64,000 nt of DNA, taken from NCBI RefSeq assembly GCF_002775205.1, contig NC_036450.1:8678479-8742478 (forward strand), given 5' to 3'. The DNA is from Xiphophorus maculatus. Taxonomy: Eukaryota > Chordata > Actinopteri > Cyprinodontiformes > Poeciliidae. Position 1 is the stretch's first letter. Every line of letters begins with the position of its first letter. The notes under the pieces are model-generated. The model saw nothing but the letters and a program-made list of their open reading frames with translations. It had not been told where the DNA came from and did not search any database. The translations under genes were made by a program, and so were the position numbers. Of this stretch, positions 52,666 through 64,000 are shown one piece after another.

Positions 52666-52688
52666 GTTTTACATTTCAGTTTTGCATG

Positions 52689-52725
52689 AAATGTAAAACT
52701 TGCATTTCATGCAAGTTTTACATTT
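52689..52725. repeat. Perfect 16-base inverted repeat
   Basis: AAATGTAAAACTTGCA at 52689-52704 pairs with 52710-52725 across a five-base loop. A second, alternative pairing (52684-52693 with 52703-52712) overlaps it. Confidence 0.88.
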
Positions 52726-53991
52726 TGAACAAATTTAGTGTGTGCCAGGTTTGGATATAGGAGGAGGATCTTGGTCCCTAAACACAAACCATTTTTGTTG
52801 CTCTTCTCATACGAATTACTTTTATCCTTTCAAATGGCAATAGATTGATAACTGGGAACCTGATTGTGAAGGTTCTTCAGGCTTTTTTAGGAGGGCTTCT
52901 TCTTGTATTTTGGACAAGCAACCTGGCATTTAGTACAAAGAGAACATTGTGATTCTTGCTTTATTTTGTGATAAAAAGAAAAATTAGGAAACACGTGGTT
53001 ACAAAGCAGCTGTTCAATGAAAAACAAATAAATATATCTGTGCTGCTGTGTGAAATTATAAGGCAATATTCCTTATATATTTTGTTGAATGCTTTATGTA
53101 AAACATTCAGATCTGTCGTGTGATGTTTTTTTCATGAGTGAAGACTTTTCTGTCATGTTTTTTAAGCTTTTCAAATGCACAACATAATTGATGTCTTCAG
53201 AAAATCGAAATTTTCAAGTGAATAAACCTTAAAACCCTCAAGTTGATGCGTACTTAACCATCATGCTGTATTTTGCAAACTTAAGCTGTTGATGCTGACA
53301 ACCCAAACTGGGCTGTCTCCCAGAGACCTACATTTTCCTAAATCTGGCCTCCTGTTGGTGAGCACTTGATAATGGCCCTGGATTCAAGGAGTGAAGCTAA
53401 TTAAGGTCAAAAGTGAAGCTGGATCAATATGTTGAGAGTGAAATCTAATTAGGTAAGTGGTTGTGGAGATACTCATTTCATTATGACTGGTCTTGTCTAT
53501 TAGGCACTCGATTCACAAATTATACCAAAACCCATTTCACAACCGTCAGGCAATAAATAATTTCAATATTTGTCATGAATCAGAAAATAATGATGAAAAT
53601 GTAAAAGGTAAAACCAACAATATGTGGCCTGTCAGGAAGTACATGGAGCCACCATTGTTTAAAGACCTGCAACCAGTTAAATTTAACTGGTGCTTGTATT
53701 GAATATTTGTATTATTGAACAGTACATCAAAAAAAAAGCGGGAGTATTAATTTTAGTTTTCATTGTTAAGTTTAGTCTCTATATATTAGTCTATATAATA
53801 TAAATATAAATTAAGTAGGGGTGAGGTGATATACTTACACAGTCAGGATGGACATCCTTTAAAATGTTAATCAGTATTTCACGACATGCTGGTTATCATC
53901 CTCTTCACCTCCATCTCACCCAGCTACACTAACTCCGTCTCCTTCTGTCCACCTACTGTGGGTGTTTTGTACTCCTTTGGTCTCTCATCCT

Positions 53992-54021
53992 TAAATATGT
54001 CAGCTTATTTGTGCTGTTTTA
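53992..54021 (+). repeat. Exact 30-base copy of 52642-52671
   Basis: The string beginning TAAATATGTCAGC and ending GTGCTGTTTTA is identical in the two places, 1.35 kb apart, in the same orientation. Flanking bases differ on both sides. Confidence 0.88.
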
Positions 54022-54139
54022 TTATTTCTTAACAGGATTAGTCAGCAGTGGTGTGGGTGCTGCACAAAGGAGTACTTGGGCTTTCATAAATTATAAGCAT
54101 GCTGTTCAGTAAGAGACTGTCCAGCTTGCACAAGAAACA

Positions 54140-54270
54140 ACTCCATCCATCCATCTTCTAACACCCTTGTCCATACTGGGGTTGGGAGGGTTCTGGTGCC
54201 TATCTCCAGCTAACGTTCCAGGCGAGAGACGGGGTACACCCTGGACAGGTCGCCAGTCTGTCGCAGAAGA
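54140..54270 (+). repeat. Teleost interspersed repeat tail (ATCC-repeat end)
   Basis: It starts with 'ctccatccatccatcttcta' and ends with 'cctggacaggtcgccagtct' and 'gtcgcag'. This is a ubiquitous fish repeat, seen in inverse orientation at 35220-35290 and in part at 250-310. It may be the 3' tail of a LINE or SINE; the class is not decided. Confidence 0.6.
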
Positions 54271-56287
54271 AACAAGTCAGAAGCCTAAAATTATAAGAAA
54301 TACAGGGAGGAATCTTGACTAATAATTGAATTGAATAATTGATAACAGTTCAATGATTTTGTTGATGGCAAGTGGTAAAAAGTGTACCTGTCTCAGTAAG
54401 GCAGTAGATTGCACTGAGTCTGGGTTTTACAGCAAACAAGGATTCAGTGACAGTGGAAAGGAACCACTTTTAAACCAGAACACACTTCTAGAAGCTCAGC
54501 ATTTGCAGCTGTATGTCACAACAGGTTGGTGGGTGAGAAGAAACAGAAATGACAGAGAGAAATAGCAGGAGGACCCCAAATATTCATTGTGCCCCCTCAC
54601 AAATATGTTTTTTAAAATCCTATTGAAACTGTCAAGAATATTCTTTATTTAAAATTTTCATATGTCATAAAGTCCAAGGTTCTTAGATATATTGAAAGAG
54701 AAACATGCCTACCTCATCACAGCTCCTCTACCATACTTACCAGTGGGTGAGAGTTGCTTTACTAGATATTTTAATCATCTATTTCACATCACACTTTTTC
54801 CAGCTAGTATTTTCTGAACTACATATATTATATGATATAGATTTCTTGTGCCATTGTAACTAAAAGGTTTGTACTTTCAATTCGAAATTGTTTGTGAGAT
54901 TTCTCCAGAACTTTTAATATTTATTTGCAGTTTCTAATGACTCACATTAAGGAGTCAATATTTTTTCGTTGTATTCATGTTTTCCAAAATTCAAATCCTT
55001 GGCAACTCTGTTCTTGTTTGAGAAAGGTTGGATATGGCAGACATTCTGGGTTTGTGATGTTATGACTTCATGCCTCTTACTGCTGTGTCAGAGATGGGGG
55101 AGAAATAACTCACCTCCATAAATCTCCACGCCACACACACTAACTCGAGTGCATGCAGGAGCCATTACCCTCCAGTGTCTGTAGTAGTGCATTTTCCAAA
55201 AGGAGGAGAAGCCATGCTTCTTGTCTGAATTTTTTATTCCCCGCACTCTCTGTTTCTGTATAACAACTAATAAATAAGCAATGAATTCAGAACATAACAT
55301 AGAATGGACAGGATTTTATGCCCTCTGCGCCAAGTCTGCTCCTCCTGATGTCTGGTCTTCTTCCTGCTCCAATCTCTTATTGTTGACTTTAAATTTTGCT
55401 TCTCTTTTTTATCCTTTAAGGGTTAAATCTTCTGCAGTCCGTCTTGACCTTTTGCACTTGGGCAGTGAATAGAATCAAAATGACTTTGGCCCCGGTGTGT
55501 GGAGAAAGCAAAGCGTCTTGTTTTTTGTTTACTTAGTATGACATTTTGCTATGTTAATCCATAAACCCTTGTAGCATTATAGTAATCTTAACACCTTAGA
55601 TATTCTGAAATACGGTCTGTTCAGATTAGCTCATAATGAAATTTGACAGCATGACTTTGTTTTCACTTTAATTTTAATAGAAAAGTGTGTGGGTTGTCTC
55701 AGACAAAGGGTCAGAAAATTCAACACTGTGAAAGAAAGGTTAGTGAGGTCTTTGGCGCCATCTGATGGAAAGCAAGAAAATAAAAGTACAAAACAGTCTA
55801 ATACAGTCTCAAATGCAATAAATAAACACATAAAAAAATTGCATTTCTTTTAATTAACTTTTTTTTTTTTTTTAGAAAAATGTACAGTTGGTGGTTTTAA
55901 ACTTTTAGTCCTACTAATCAAGAAATGTGCTAGCATTGTCTTAGATTTACATTTCTTCCCCTCAGTAGTGTGTTAAGAAATAATTAAGCTATGAAAACCT
56001 GGCCCTAAGCTCTCAGTTTCTGCTGCAGTTCTCAATTAGTTAATTGTTTTCCCGTTCAGCTTTCTCGTCGTGCATAGTAGCAATACAAAGTTATTTCACA
56101 TTTCCTGTTTTGTGCAGGCTAATTGAACTCCCCTAGCACATCATATTAATACCAAATAGAATTAGGAAATCATGAATTACTGATCCGAAATTGCTTGGAA
56201 ATTTGATCAACTAAAAAAAAATCAATCAACTCTTTATCACTCATTTCAGAAAAGACCTCATAAAATATTACATTATATAAATCTTGC

Positions 56288-56321
56288 ATATTATATTATA
56301 TACTAGTATATAATATAATAT
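56288..56321. repeat. Perfect 34-base AT palindrome
   Basis: Fifteen-base arms flank a central CTAG with no spacer, so the whole 34 bases equal their own reverse complement. Apart from the central C and G it is only A and T. It lies about 300 bases upstream of the swi5 start codon. Confidence 0.9.
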
Positions 56322-56459
56322 ATAAATGTATGGTCTACGGCTCAGGTTTTCATGGGTGTGAGAAAAAAAGTCATATTGTTACTTTTTTCTTAAGAAAAAA
56401 AAAAGGTCAGAATTCTGACTTTGAAAGAAACTATGTTAAAACAATTTGATTTGAGTTCT

Positions 56460-56623
56460 GTATTTCCGCTTTCCAAGTCCCGCCTCTACTTTCATTATCC
56501 AATCACATAACTCTATCGGTTCTGTTTAGTATTTGCCGCGAGCTGCAAACCTGTTACTCTTGTCAGTGTTTTTGTATGAAAGATTAACGGTAATGAAATT
56601 GTTTCTCTTGAAGTTCAGAGAAA
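56460..56623 (+). promoter_or_regulatory. swi5: swi5 promoter and 5' UTR region
   Basis: A CCAAT box at 56499-56503, just after a GC-box-like CCCGCCTC (about 56479-56486), lies about 120 bases ahead of the ATG. There is no TATA box in a suitable place, which fits a housekeeping repair gene. The transcription start cannot be fixed from sequence alone. Confidence 0.45.
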
Positions 56624-59600
56624 ATGAGCACGGAGCAAGGAGTTGACAGTGCAAACAGCGTCTCAACGGGGGAGGAAAAGCACCTCAAGAAAGAAGCACA
56701 AAAGAGGTAACTGACAGCTAGCTTAGCTCTGAGGGGAGCTAACGTTGCTAAGTGTTCCGTGTGACGTAGCTTAATTAATTTTATTCAGATTTTTGTTGTT
56801 ATGAAGGCGTTGCACAAGTGGCATTTTTATTCGTCTTTGGGGAGTTTATTGTTGTGAGCAGCAATAAACAAATCAAACACACCAAGAAGCACTTATTAAA
56901 TAATAACAATCGAATAACGATGTTTTAAAAATATATAAAGTACACAAGCGAGGCAAAGTGTTCCTGTTTTGATGTGTTTAGCTGAAAACTAAGTCTAATT
57001 AAACCCAGAAAGTAATGTTCTTAAGAGCCTTTGTGTTGTAAATAAAAGACTACGTTAATGTTATGAAATCTCTTAACCTGTTGACAATAGTCACAGATGC
57101 TAAAGTTGCGGGAGTTGCAAAAGTTTAAAAAATATATTTTAATCGTTTAATATTTATTTGTGAAATATATCACTTTTTTATTCATTTTCAATCTAGAACT
57201 CCATTCTCAAAGTTTAAGAAGGTCAATTCCCACTTTAAATCTCCTGTAAGTAGCATTTCATCTTTTAAACACTTCTTCAGTAGTGTTTTGCTTCCTGTGC
57301 CACACATACATTCAGTTTTTATTTTTGGGGGTTTGAACCTCAAAGCTTCAAGTACCAGACAGCCCTAAAGTGAGTCCTGAAGAAGAGGTTGCAGAACTAC
57401 AGAAGAAGAAAGAGCAGCTGGATTCAGAGATCGCACAGCTGGAGGAAGAGTGAGTACAGCTGTGTTTTCCATTCTGTATTTTATAAATCTCAGGTCAAAC
57501 CTCAGTGGTATGTCTAAGACATATGATAATTGTTTGGTCAAATTTTGGTAGCACATGAAGTTAATAGATTTCCATGTAAACATTTAATCATTAAATACCT
57601 CAGCACAAGGTTGTGTTTTCTACTCTTGTAATAATTTAATATTCATTAGTAGCAATAATCAGATAAAAATGTGTTTGTTTAAGGCCAACATTAAATGTTT
57701 TTGCAGGGGTTGTAGAGTTGAAGAGTTGGACCAGCATATAGATAAGCTGCACGAATACAACGACATCAAAGATATTGGACAGTCGCTTCTGGGACGCATC
57801 GGTAAGACATTTTCACATTTTAAAACATTAAAAGTATAGAGAAGAGGGCAAGTCAAATGTCTGTAAAATATGTTTGCATTTATCAAATATACAGTAGAAT
57901 CCAGATGTTGTCTATGCTGTATGGAAAAATTCATTCATTTCTTTTCTTCATTCACTGTCTAATATTTAAATGAACTATTTCTGTTCTAGGTCATTTAGGT
58001 TTACCAAATTGATCTTTATCTGTTAAATTCTAGATTGGTAAGAGATAAAAGTTTCTTATTTATTTCTTAAGATTTCTTTAGTGTTTATACGTTTTCTTTA
58101 GTATTTGGTGAAATTGCATATTAAGTTGATTTACTTGGGTCAAACATTCTTATGCATCCTTGCACAAACATATTAGTTTGATGGAATTAAGTGAATCAGG
58201 TTTGTAGACCGCTTTGCTCCCACACACCGGTTCAGTCCTTCTCAAAAATGTCCTGTTATTTATTCCATTTTGGAGCTCTCAAGCAGACAGATTTATCTGC
58301 TGTCCTGATTCTTAAGTTTTGTATCCTGTGATATTGCTACTATTAAAGCAAGCCATGAAGTAGATGTCTGGAAAAAATGGGAGTATACACATGGGACCTT
58401 ACAGGAAACTAAGTCACAGAAAAAGTGCAAATCAGCATTTAATTTTGGCTACTCGCATGTGAATAGTTAGGACTTATTTTTGCGGTTCTACAGCCAACCA
58501 TTAGAGGGCAGCAGAAATGCACATTTGTTTTCTTGTGGCAGGTTCTCCAAATGCTAAGTCTTAAGTTTTTTCATGTGTTTATGCCTTTAGTCATTCATTA
58601 TGTAATGTTAAGTCCACAGTTAAAACAGCCATTTTTTAAACAATAGTGTATTCATACTGTGTATAAGTGTCATGTAGTAGGGTCAAAACGGGTGAAGTTT
58701 ACTCCTCTCACAATATTAGGAAGTTATGGTGAATCATAGACATGTCAGCTTGACTCTTGCTCTGTATGTTTATATCTTTGTATTTCAGCCACTAATATGA
58801 AAAGAAAAATGTATTCCCTTTCATTCCCCTTTTATTAACTTCTTCTGCATTGATGACAAGTAGTAAAAGTCCAGTTATCTCTGTTTTATGAGATAAAAGC
58901 TTCCTATCTCTTTAAATTCCAAGTACAATAAAAAGTTGAGATGATAATGACCTCTTAGTCAACGGAGGTGGTGTTTCCCCTCTGACACAATGACGGCCTT
59001 TCACATCACACACACATTGACAGACAAGTACTGTCTCTGTCTGTCCCCATAGATATATTCATACAGTCACACATCCACATGCAGTACAAATACAAACACA
59101 TATTATCTTCTCTCACCCCTCACTCCTTTTCTTGCTCTTTCTATCTGTCACTTTCACAAAGAGTCTACACTTAAACACTGAGTACTGTTGTACTGTATGT
59201 TCTTATACTGAGAGGGACGGGATTTGAGGGCAGGGTGAAAAGTAAAAGATGCCCTGTTTAGCCTCTAAAGACAATTGTCCTTTTGTTACTTATTATTGGT
59301 TTCTTTTCATTAATAATTTAAACAAGACATTTTTAATTTATATGTTTCAATATGCTGGCATTATCAGTGTCTTATGGGTAATTTAATGGTATGACCAAAA
59401 CTTTCTTTGACACATTATTTTTTTCATTAGTTTGTATCAGCTAAATTTGTACACATGAAGTTGGATCACAAAAAGAGAATAAGATAAAAATTGTTGGGGG
59501 AAAAACGAACTTGGTGTGCTTTGAATTTGGATCTGAATTCAAACTGACTATCAGAATTGGCATGAATGCGGCATGGTTGTTAGTGAAGGGTCCAAAGAAG

Positions 59601-60863
59601 AGAAATTGTCCAACATGTCCAATGACCAGCAGTTGTGTGGATGAAGTCAATTCAAGTAACTTTTATTTTCTTTACTAATAGCTTACCAAAAAAGGATAAT
59701 GCACCATGTCACATTGCTCAGATTATCTCAAACTGTCTTTTTGAAGATGACATTGGTCTTACTTTACTCCTTTGGTTTCAAAGGTCATCAGATCTAAATT
59801 TAATAGATCACCTCTGGGGTTTGATAGAATGGGAGATTTGTTTCAAAGATGCACTGCCACAAAATTTTCTGCAACTGTGTGATCTATCATGTCAAAATGG
59901 ACCAAAATCTCTGAGGGAGGTTTCTAACATCCTATTCTGTAAAAAAAAAATTATGGAGTGCAACTCAAATAACAATGTTATTTAACAAATAATAATTATC
60001 TGAGATTTGGCCATGTTTGTTTAACCAAAGTTTTTCACAGAGCTAAATTTTCTCAAAACAGTTTCTGTCAGTATGTTTTATCTATACTTGCTTTTCTATT
60101 AGTTTGTTTTGCTTTAAAAGTTTATATTTAATCTTTGGCTTGATTATGTTTGTGTTTTCAATTAAACTTGCTGTTATCTGTACAAACATTTTTTTTTTGT
60201 TGAAATGAAGACTGGAAGGAAATAATGTGTGAGAAGGCAAGTTGCATCAACATTACTATCCAAGATATAGTATGTATAGTATGTGGGTATATATATACAG
60301 TATATATAGTGTATATCTTGGATATTTAGGAACATAGAGAAAATTATTTTTTTTTACTGTGTTTTACTATTGAGTGATTTAAATTAAATGTTTTTTTCAG
60401 TTTCTGATGTCCTTTTGATTTTTTTTTCACTTGATTTATGGTTAATTATAAACCAGCAATAACAGCAATCCTCCTCTACAATCCTTTTAGTGCACTCTGT
60501 TAGGTCATTGTACTTACTATCAAATGCTAAAGCTGAAGTTGTGTTAAAATAATTTGCGAAAAAGCAAACAGTTGCATTCTCCTGAGAGAAATTAAAATAA
60601 GTACCTAAATGGTCAAGAATGGAAAACTCTTTTCCTTGTGGTAACATTTTAACACACTTGTTTTGTCAAGCCGTATTTTCAAAGTGGCTGTGGATTTCAC
60701 ATGCTGTGGTCTGGTCAGTGTTTAGTGGATTGTTTGAAAAGTGGAGCGGAGCAAGTTGACCCTGTAACCTGTGTGTGGTGTGTGTGTGTGTCTTGCAGCT
60801 GCTCTGAGGGGGACCACCACGCGAGATCTCTATGCACACTTTGGTCTTGAACTGGATGACTGA
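56624..60863 (+). CDS. swi5: SWI5 homologous recombination repair protein, complete (5 exons, 131 aa)
   Basis: Swi5 pairs with Sfr1 to stabilise RAD51 filaments and stimulate strand exchange in nuclear homologous recombination. Exons are 56624-56706, 57197-57245, 57346-57449, 57707-57801 and 60799-60863. All splice borders are AG/GT with matching phases, 396 nt in total with TGA at 60861-60863. The start [12 protein letters not shown] is the first ATG after the promoter region. A basic [16 protein letters not shown] segment (residues 29-44) is followed by a charged coiled-coil helix rich in E, K and Q (about 53-95). The family core [20 protein letters not shown] lies at 89-108, and the C-terminus is [18 protein letters not shown]. 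The N-terminal part is variable in the family and weakly diagnostic; the C-terminal half is unmistakable. Intron 4 (3 kb) holds a Tc1 remnant. No defect is seen. Confidence 0.95.
59425..59960 (+). mobile_element. Tc1-like transposase remnant in swi5 intron 4
   Basis: The translation from about 59690 gives [20 protein letters not shown], then a [17 protein letters not shown] block. It corresponds to the catalytic core of Tc1 transposases from the second Asp (DNAPCH) through the third catalytic position, where the usual Glu (IEHLW or IENLW) is Asp. The upstream part (59500-59640) also has coding-like Tc1 sequence, but the frame is broken by stops. It is in the same orientation as swi5 and is not a host gene. 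Confidence 0.8.
60258..60323. repeat. Inverted repeat around a TA-rich core in swi5 intron 4
   Basis: ATCCAAGATATA at 60258-60269 and its complement at 60312-60323 enclose a 42-base core of TATAGTATG/TATATA units. The core itself can also fold. It could be a tiny palindromic element or an expanded TA microsatellite. Confidence 0.7.
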
Positions 60864-61365
60864 AAATGAAACTTTACAAAGTTTTCAATTCCTTACATAA
60901 ATGCTTCATGAAACCAGTTAAAGAATATAAAAGATAATAAGAATCTGTTTATTTAAAGGGGGTATCACTTGCCATTTTTAACTTTATCATTTTTATTCTT
61001 GTTTTTTGGGATGGGGGTTAGTTGAATTTAATAGATGCAAAATAAGAGATCTGAGTAATAGCATGGAGAAATTGGGCAGAATGCAGCATGCATGTTGTTG
61101 GAAACATGCTTGCTGTCGTTTAGCTCACTGCAAGTTACTGCATAATTGCAGACTTTTTTCCCAACCCCCAGCTGGTCTAAAGTGTGAGATTGTAAATTTA
61201 TTTCTGTTGTGTTCTGTTCTGTTGTGTTGTAACTTGAAGGAATTTTAGTTTCATGCTTTGAATTGCATAAAGTTTGGAGAAGCGTGATTGCAGTGACGTC
61301 ACTTGTTGATTTTGTAAAAGTTTTTAGTTCTCGGTGTAATTTTCTTGATGCAATCTCTAATGTGC

Positions 61366-61371
61366 AATAAA
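61366..61371 (+). terminator. swi5: Candidate poly(A) signal of swi5
   Basis: AATAAA about 500 bases after the swi5 stop codon, preceded by ordinary 3' UTR sequence. Another lies near 61480. The first is favoured because it gives the shorter, simpler transcript. Confidence 0.5.
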
Positions 61372-64000
61372 AAATACAACGCATTGTCATTTTGGGATAT
61401 TTATTATGCATTCTCACTTCAGATGAAGATTGAATAGATTTATTTTAGGTGTTTGAGTGATGTTATTTTTTGTAACCCCAAATAAACAAAAGTCTCAATC
61501 CTGTTAAAAAACCCATGTTGCTGTCTAGTAAAATAAGTCTGTTCTAAATGTGCTGAATGAAAAGGCTTAATCTTATGGGAGTGGTTTCATCTGTCTATTG
61601 ATAACTTGTCTAACTGGTATCAGCAGAGGAGTTCCACAAACGTAATCTTCTCTTTTATTATGTCTTTTATGTCAGGCAGGATTTTGTCCCTCAAGTGAGT
61701 AATAAAGATTACCTATCATTTGGAACGTGAAACTCATATTATTTTTTTCATATTCTTATGATTGCACCACTGCATCATTTCTTTGCAACGTAATACTGCT
61801 TGTTCCTGTGCTGAATGACGGGGATAAATGCAATGTGATCTGCTCACTTTTATGGTTTAATGATTAATGATTAGATTTGTTGCCAAGTACAACCAGCCAT
61901 TTGAAATGGGTAACGTAAAAGTAAAGATTGTGTAGTGTCTTACTTTTTTTCTTATGGCTAAAGAGAGTACAGTGTTGTAGTACAGATCCAGAGTTTTGTT
62001 GCAACAGACCTTCTGCAATCTTGCTAGATTAGGCAACGTGTTTGGAGACATGTCACATTCCTTTTATGTTATGTAAAATGTGAACCTTCTTGTACTAAGC
62101 ACTTGTCAATGTTGGGAATTTGCTGAGAGCAATGAAGCAAATGGTTAAAATGATCCACTATGTTGCTTTGCATTGCAACAAAGCTATAAGTCCTATATTT
62201 TTATATTTGTAGGTCTGCTTTGGCCAGACTTTTATTTTAAAAACAATAAATAACTTGAGCTGAAGCTTGAAGTAGACCCTGACCATCACACCACCACCAC
62301 CATGTCAAACGGGCAAAATGATGTTCTTTTCTGAAATGCTGCTAGTTGAACATTCGCACATTCCACGTTTTGATCCCCAGAGTATTTTTCTAAAGGTCTT
62401 GGTCCTATGAAATGGGCCTCTATTCTTTTCATAATAGTTTTTTTGGCTTTATGCTACCCTATTTGTGCAAATTCTCTTTCTTATAGAATCATCAACACTA
62501 TTGTTGATTGACACAAGTGGGGCCTGACATACTTTAGATAATCTTTTTTTTTTCTTTACAATCTGCTAAATCATTTAAGTCTTGTAGTAATGTCTTTTTC
62601 TGAGATGTTTTTTTTTTTCACCTGCTTCGTCAGACAGGTTCTGTTTATGTGATATAATTAGTTATATTGAGGGCTGTTTCTCAAAAGGATTGCGAATCTA
62701 GGACTTAAGATAAAGCCAGGTTTGACATAGCACCATCAGCTCTAGCTTTATCAGTTTCAGGAAGGCCAAACCAGGCGCAGGGGGTGCGACTTTATCAAGA
62801 CAGGCATTCAGGTAAATGTGCGTCCACCAATTTCTTCAGCTGACCGTGATATCAATCAGGTTCACTGATGCTACGTCGGTTAAATTGCGTACGCCGTACC
62901 TCACATCAAACAAACATCATTGTTTGATGAAGGATTGTGAGGAATTGCAAAGGAAACTGCCGCGACATAATGGATTGATTGATTGAATGCTTAATTACCC
63001 GCAAAAAAAATAAACTTACCCGCAAAAAACTACATTTCCAACCCGTTCTAATTGGATGTGTCATTTGCTCAAATAAACAACTTTAAACTTATAAGTGAAC
63101 AGTCAATATTATAACATGTTAATTTGACAGCAGATTTGTTCATGTCACTCTTTGTTTGTTCCGCATATCGATATAAACAACACAACAGACCGTGATTAAA
63201 TAGAAGAACATTTTGCAGTATTTGGGAAATATGTGGATTAAATGTTGACTAAAGTGCACATGGCTTGTTCTAATAACGTAGAAGGTCCCTAACTACCTCG
63301 CCTTTAATTACCTTTATGGTTAACTTCCTGTTGTAGTTGTGCTTTTGTTTTGAATGGCAATTTATTGTTTAGCTGTTAACGTAAGGGCAGCTTAACGGCA
63401 TCAAAAGACTAAAGATAAATTGTTTATACATTTTTCTTATTAGCAATCCCTTTGATGAAAACAAAAGGTATGTTTATGTGCGTGTATAAAATATTGTGTA
63501 ATTTAAACTGGCTATTGTTTAATATATGCCAAAACTAAAGTTATTTTCTTATTTCTAATCAGATCATCAGATGATGTTACTCGACTGAATACCAAACTGA
63601 GTGATGTTTTAATGCAGGGTGATAGAAAGACCATAACAGACAGATAAGAAAACGAAATCACGGACAAAACATATTGGTTTCTGATCGGCGTAATCGCTGA
63701 CGGAACAAATAAGGCTTCAGGATCAACTAAGCCTGGTCTGGAGCAGGCTAGCTGCACAGAATAAATTGCCATGGTAACCTGCGCTAATGGTTTTGTAAAA
63801 TCCAATCAAGGCTTGAAAATCTCGGCTTAATCGGTTTGTAGTTGTATGAAATAACCCTTTGGACAAAAAAGGTGATTAATCACAGTTAATTCATAATTTA
63901 AAATAGCGTTACATGATTTTTTCTCTTAAATACAATTGTCACTTGATAGCTACTCCTTATAGGTTACTGTTTTTACAGTAAAACAATATAGCACCAGACT
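61372..64000. other. Region right of swi5 without a recognised gene
   Basis: No exon could be supported. The first part (to about 62660) is plain AT-rich DNA with a few T-runs. From about 62666 to 63850 the sequence is more CpG-containing and looks like a decayed DNA transposon (see next entry). A promoter or first exon of the next gene cannot be excluded here. Confidence 0.5.
62666..63850. mobile_element. Possible decayed DNA transposon with weak terminal inverted repeats
   Basis: The left edge 'agggctgtttctcaaaagga' and the reverse complement of the right edge ('agggttatttcatacaact') share a similar opening, and both lead into GATTAAG/GGACTTAAG-like words. The right part includes a 'gccatggtaacctgc' block reminiscent of Harbinger-type fish elements. 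No transposase is recognisable. The call rests on pattern resemblance only. Confidence 0.3.

Larger units (their letters stand above)
49912..56460. other. Intergenic region between fam163b and swi5
   Basis: No gene was recognised. It holds a G-rich run at 51470-51490, a six-base tandem (AAGTCT) at 52265-52302, hairpins at 52162-52182, 52335-52369, 52629-52665 and 52689-52725, a 30-base duplicated string at 52642-52671 and 53992-54021, a repeat tail at 54140-54270 and an AT palindrome at 56288-56321. Confidence 0.6.

Noticed and set aside
59635..59985. A 116-codon + strand frame considered as a host gene
   Set aside because: The content is a Tc1 transposase core, truncated and flanked by broken transposase sequence, so it is listed as a mobile-element remnant.
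61028..61417. A 129-codon minus-strand frame
   Set aside because: It is antisense to the swi5 3' UTR, AT-rich, with no recognisable protein and no promoter.

Overview
The window is vertebrate nuclear DNA, most likely from a teleost fish. It is AT-rich, and its genes are split into small exons with GT/AG introns. It carries many decayed Tc1-like transposons and short interspersed repeats of kinds common in fish, plus a long CA microsatellite. Four protein-coding genes can be read by joining exons whose splice phases agree. Nothing prokaryotic is present (no operons, CRISPR arrays or phage genes), and I found no convincing tRNA or rRNA gene.

Layout: (1) 2996-6490, + strand: the last five coding exons of sarcosine dehydrogenase (sardh); the rest of the gene lies upstream of the window. 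(2) 9331-21207, - strand: a complete 12-exon dopamine beta-hydroxylase (dbh), 614 residues, facing sardh tail to tail. (3) About 26.5-50 kb, + strand: fam163b, with an inferred non-coding first exon near 26.5-27.3 kb, an intron of about 17.4 kb, two coding exons (44714-44806 and 46322-46762; 177 residues) and probably a long 3' UTR. It is head to head with dbh. (4) 56624-60863, + strand: complete five-exon swi5 (131 residues), a RAD51 accessory factor. About 3 kb at the right end shows no gene.

The order sardh-dbh-fam163b, with these relative orientations, matches the block I know from human 9q34, which supports the gene calls independently of similarity. sardh is mitochondrial one-carbon metabolism, dbh makes noradrenaline in secretory vesicles, fam163b is a small membrane protein of unknown function, and swi5 acts in nuclear recombination repair. 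They share location rather than a pathway.

The non-coding part is dominated by transposon decay. At least seven Tc1-like remnants lie in introns and intergenic DNA. There is also an unusual number of perfect short-loop inverted repeats (arms of 10-16 bases) and one 34-base perfect AT palindrome. I did not find evidence for a novel biological system. The most interesting signals are the hairpin clusters, a palindromic two-way poly(A) signal between sardh and dbh, and the probable long fam163b 3' UTR containing a Tc1 remnant.
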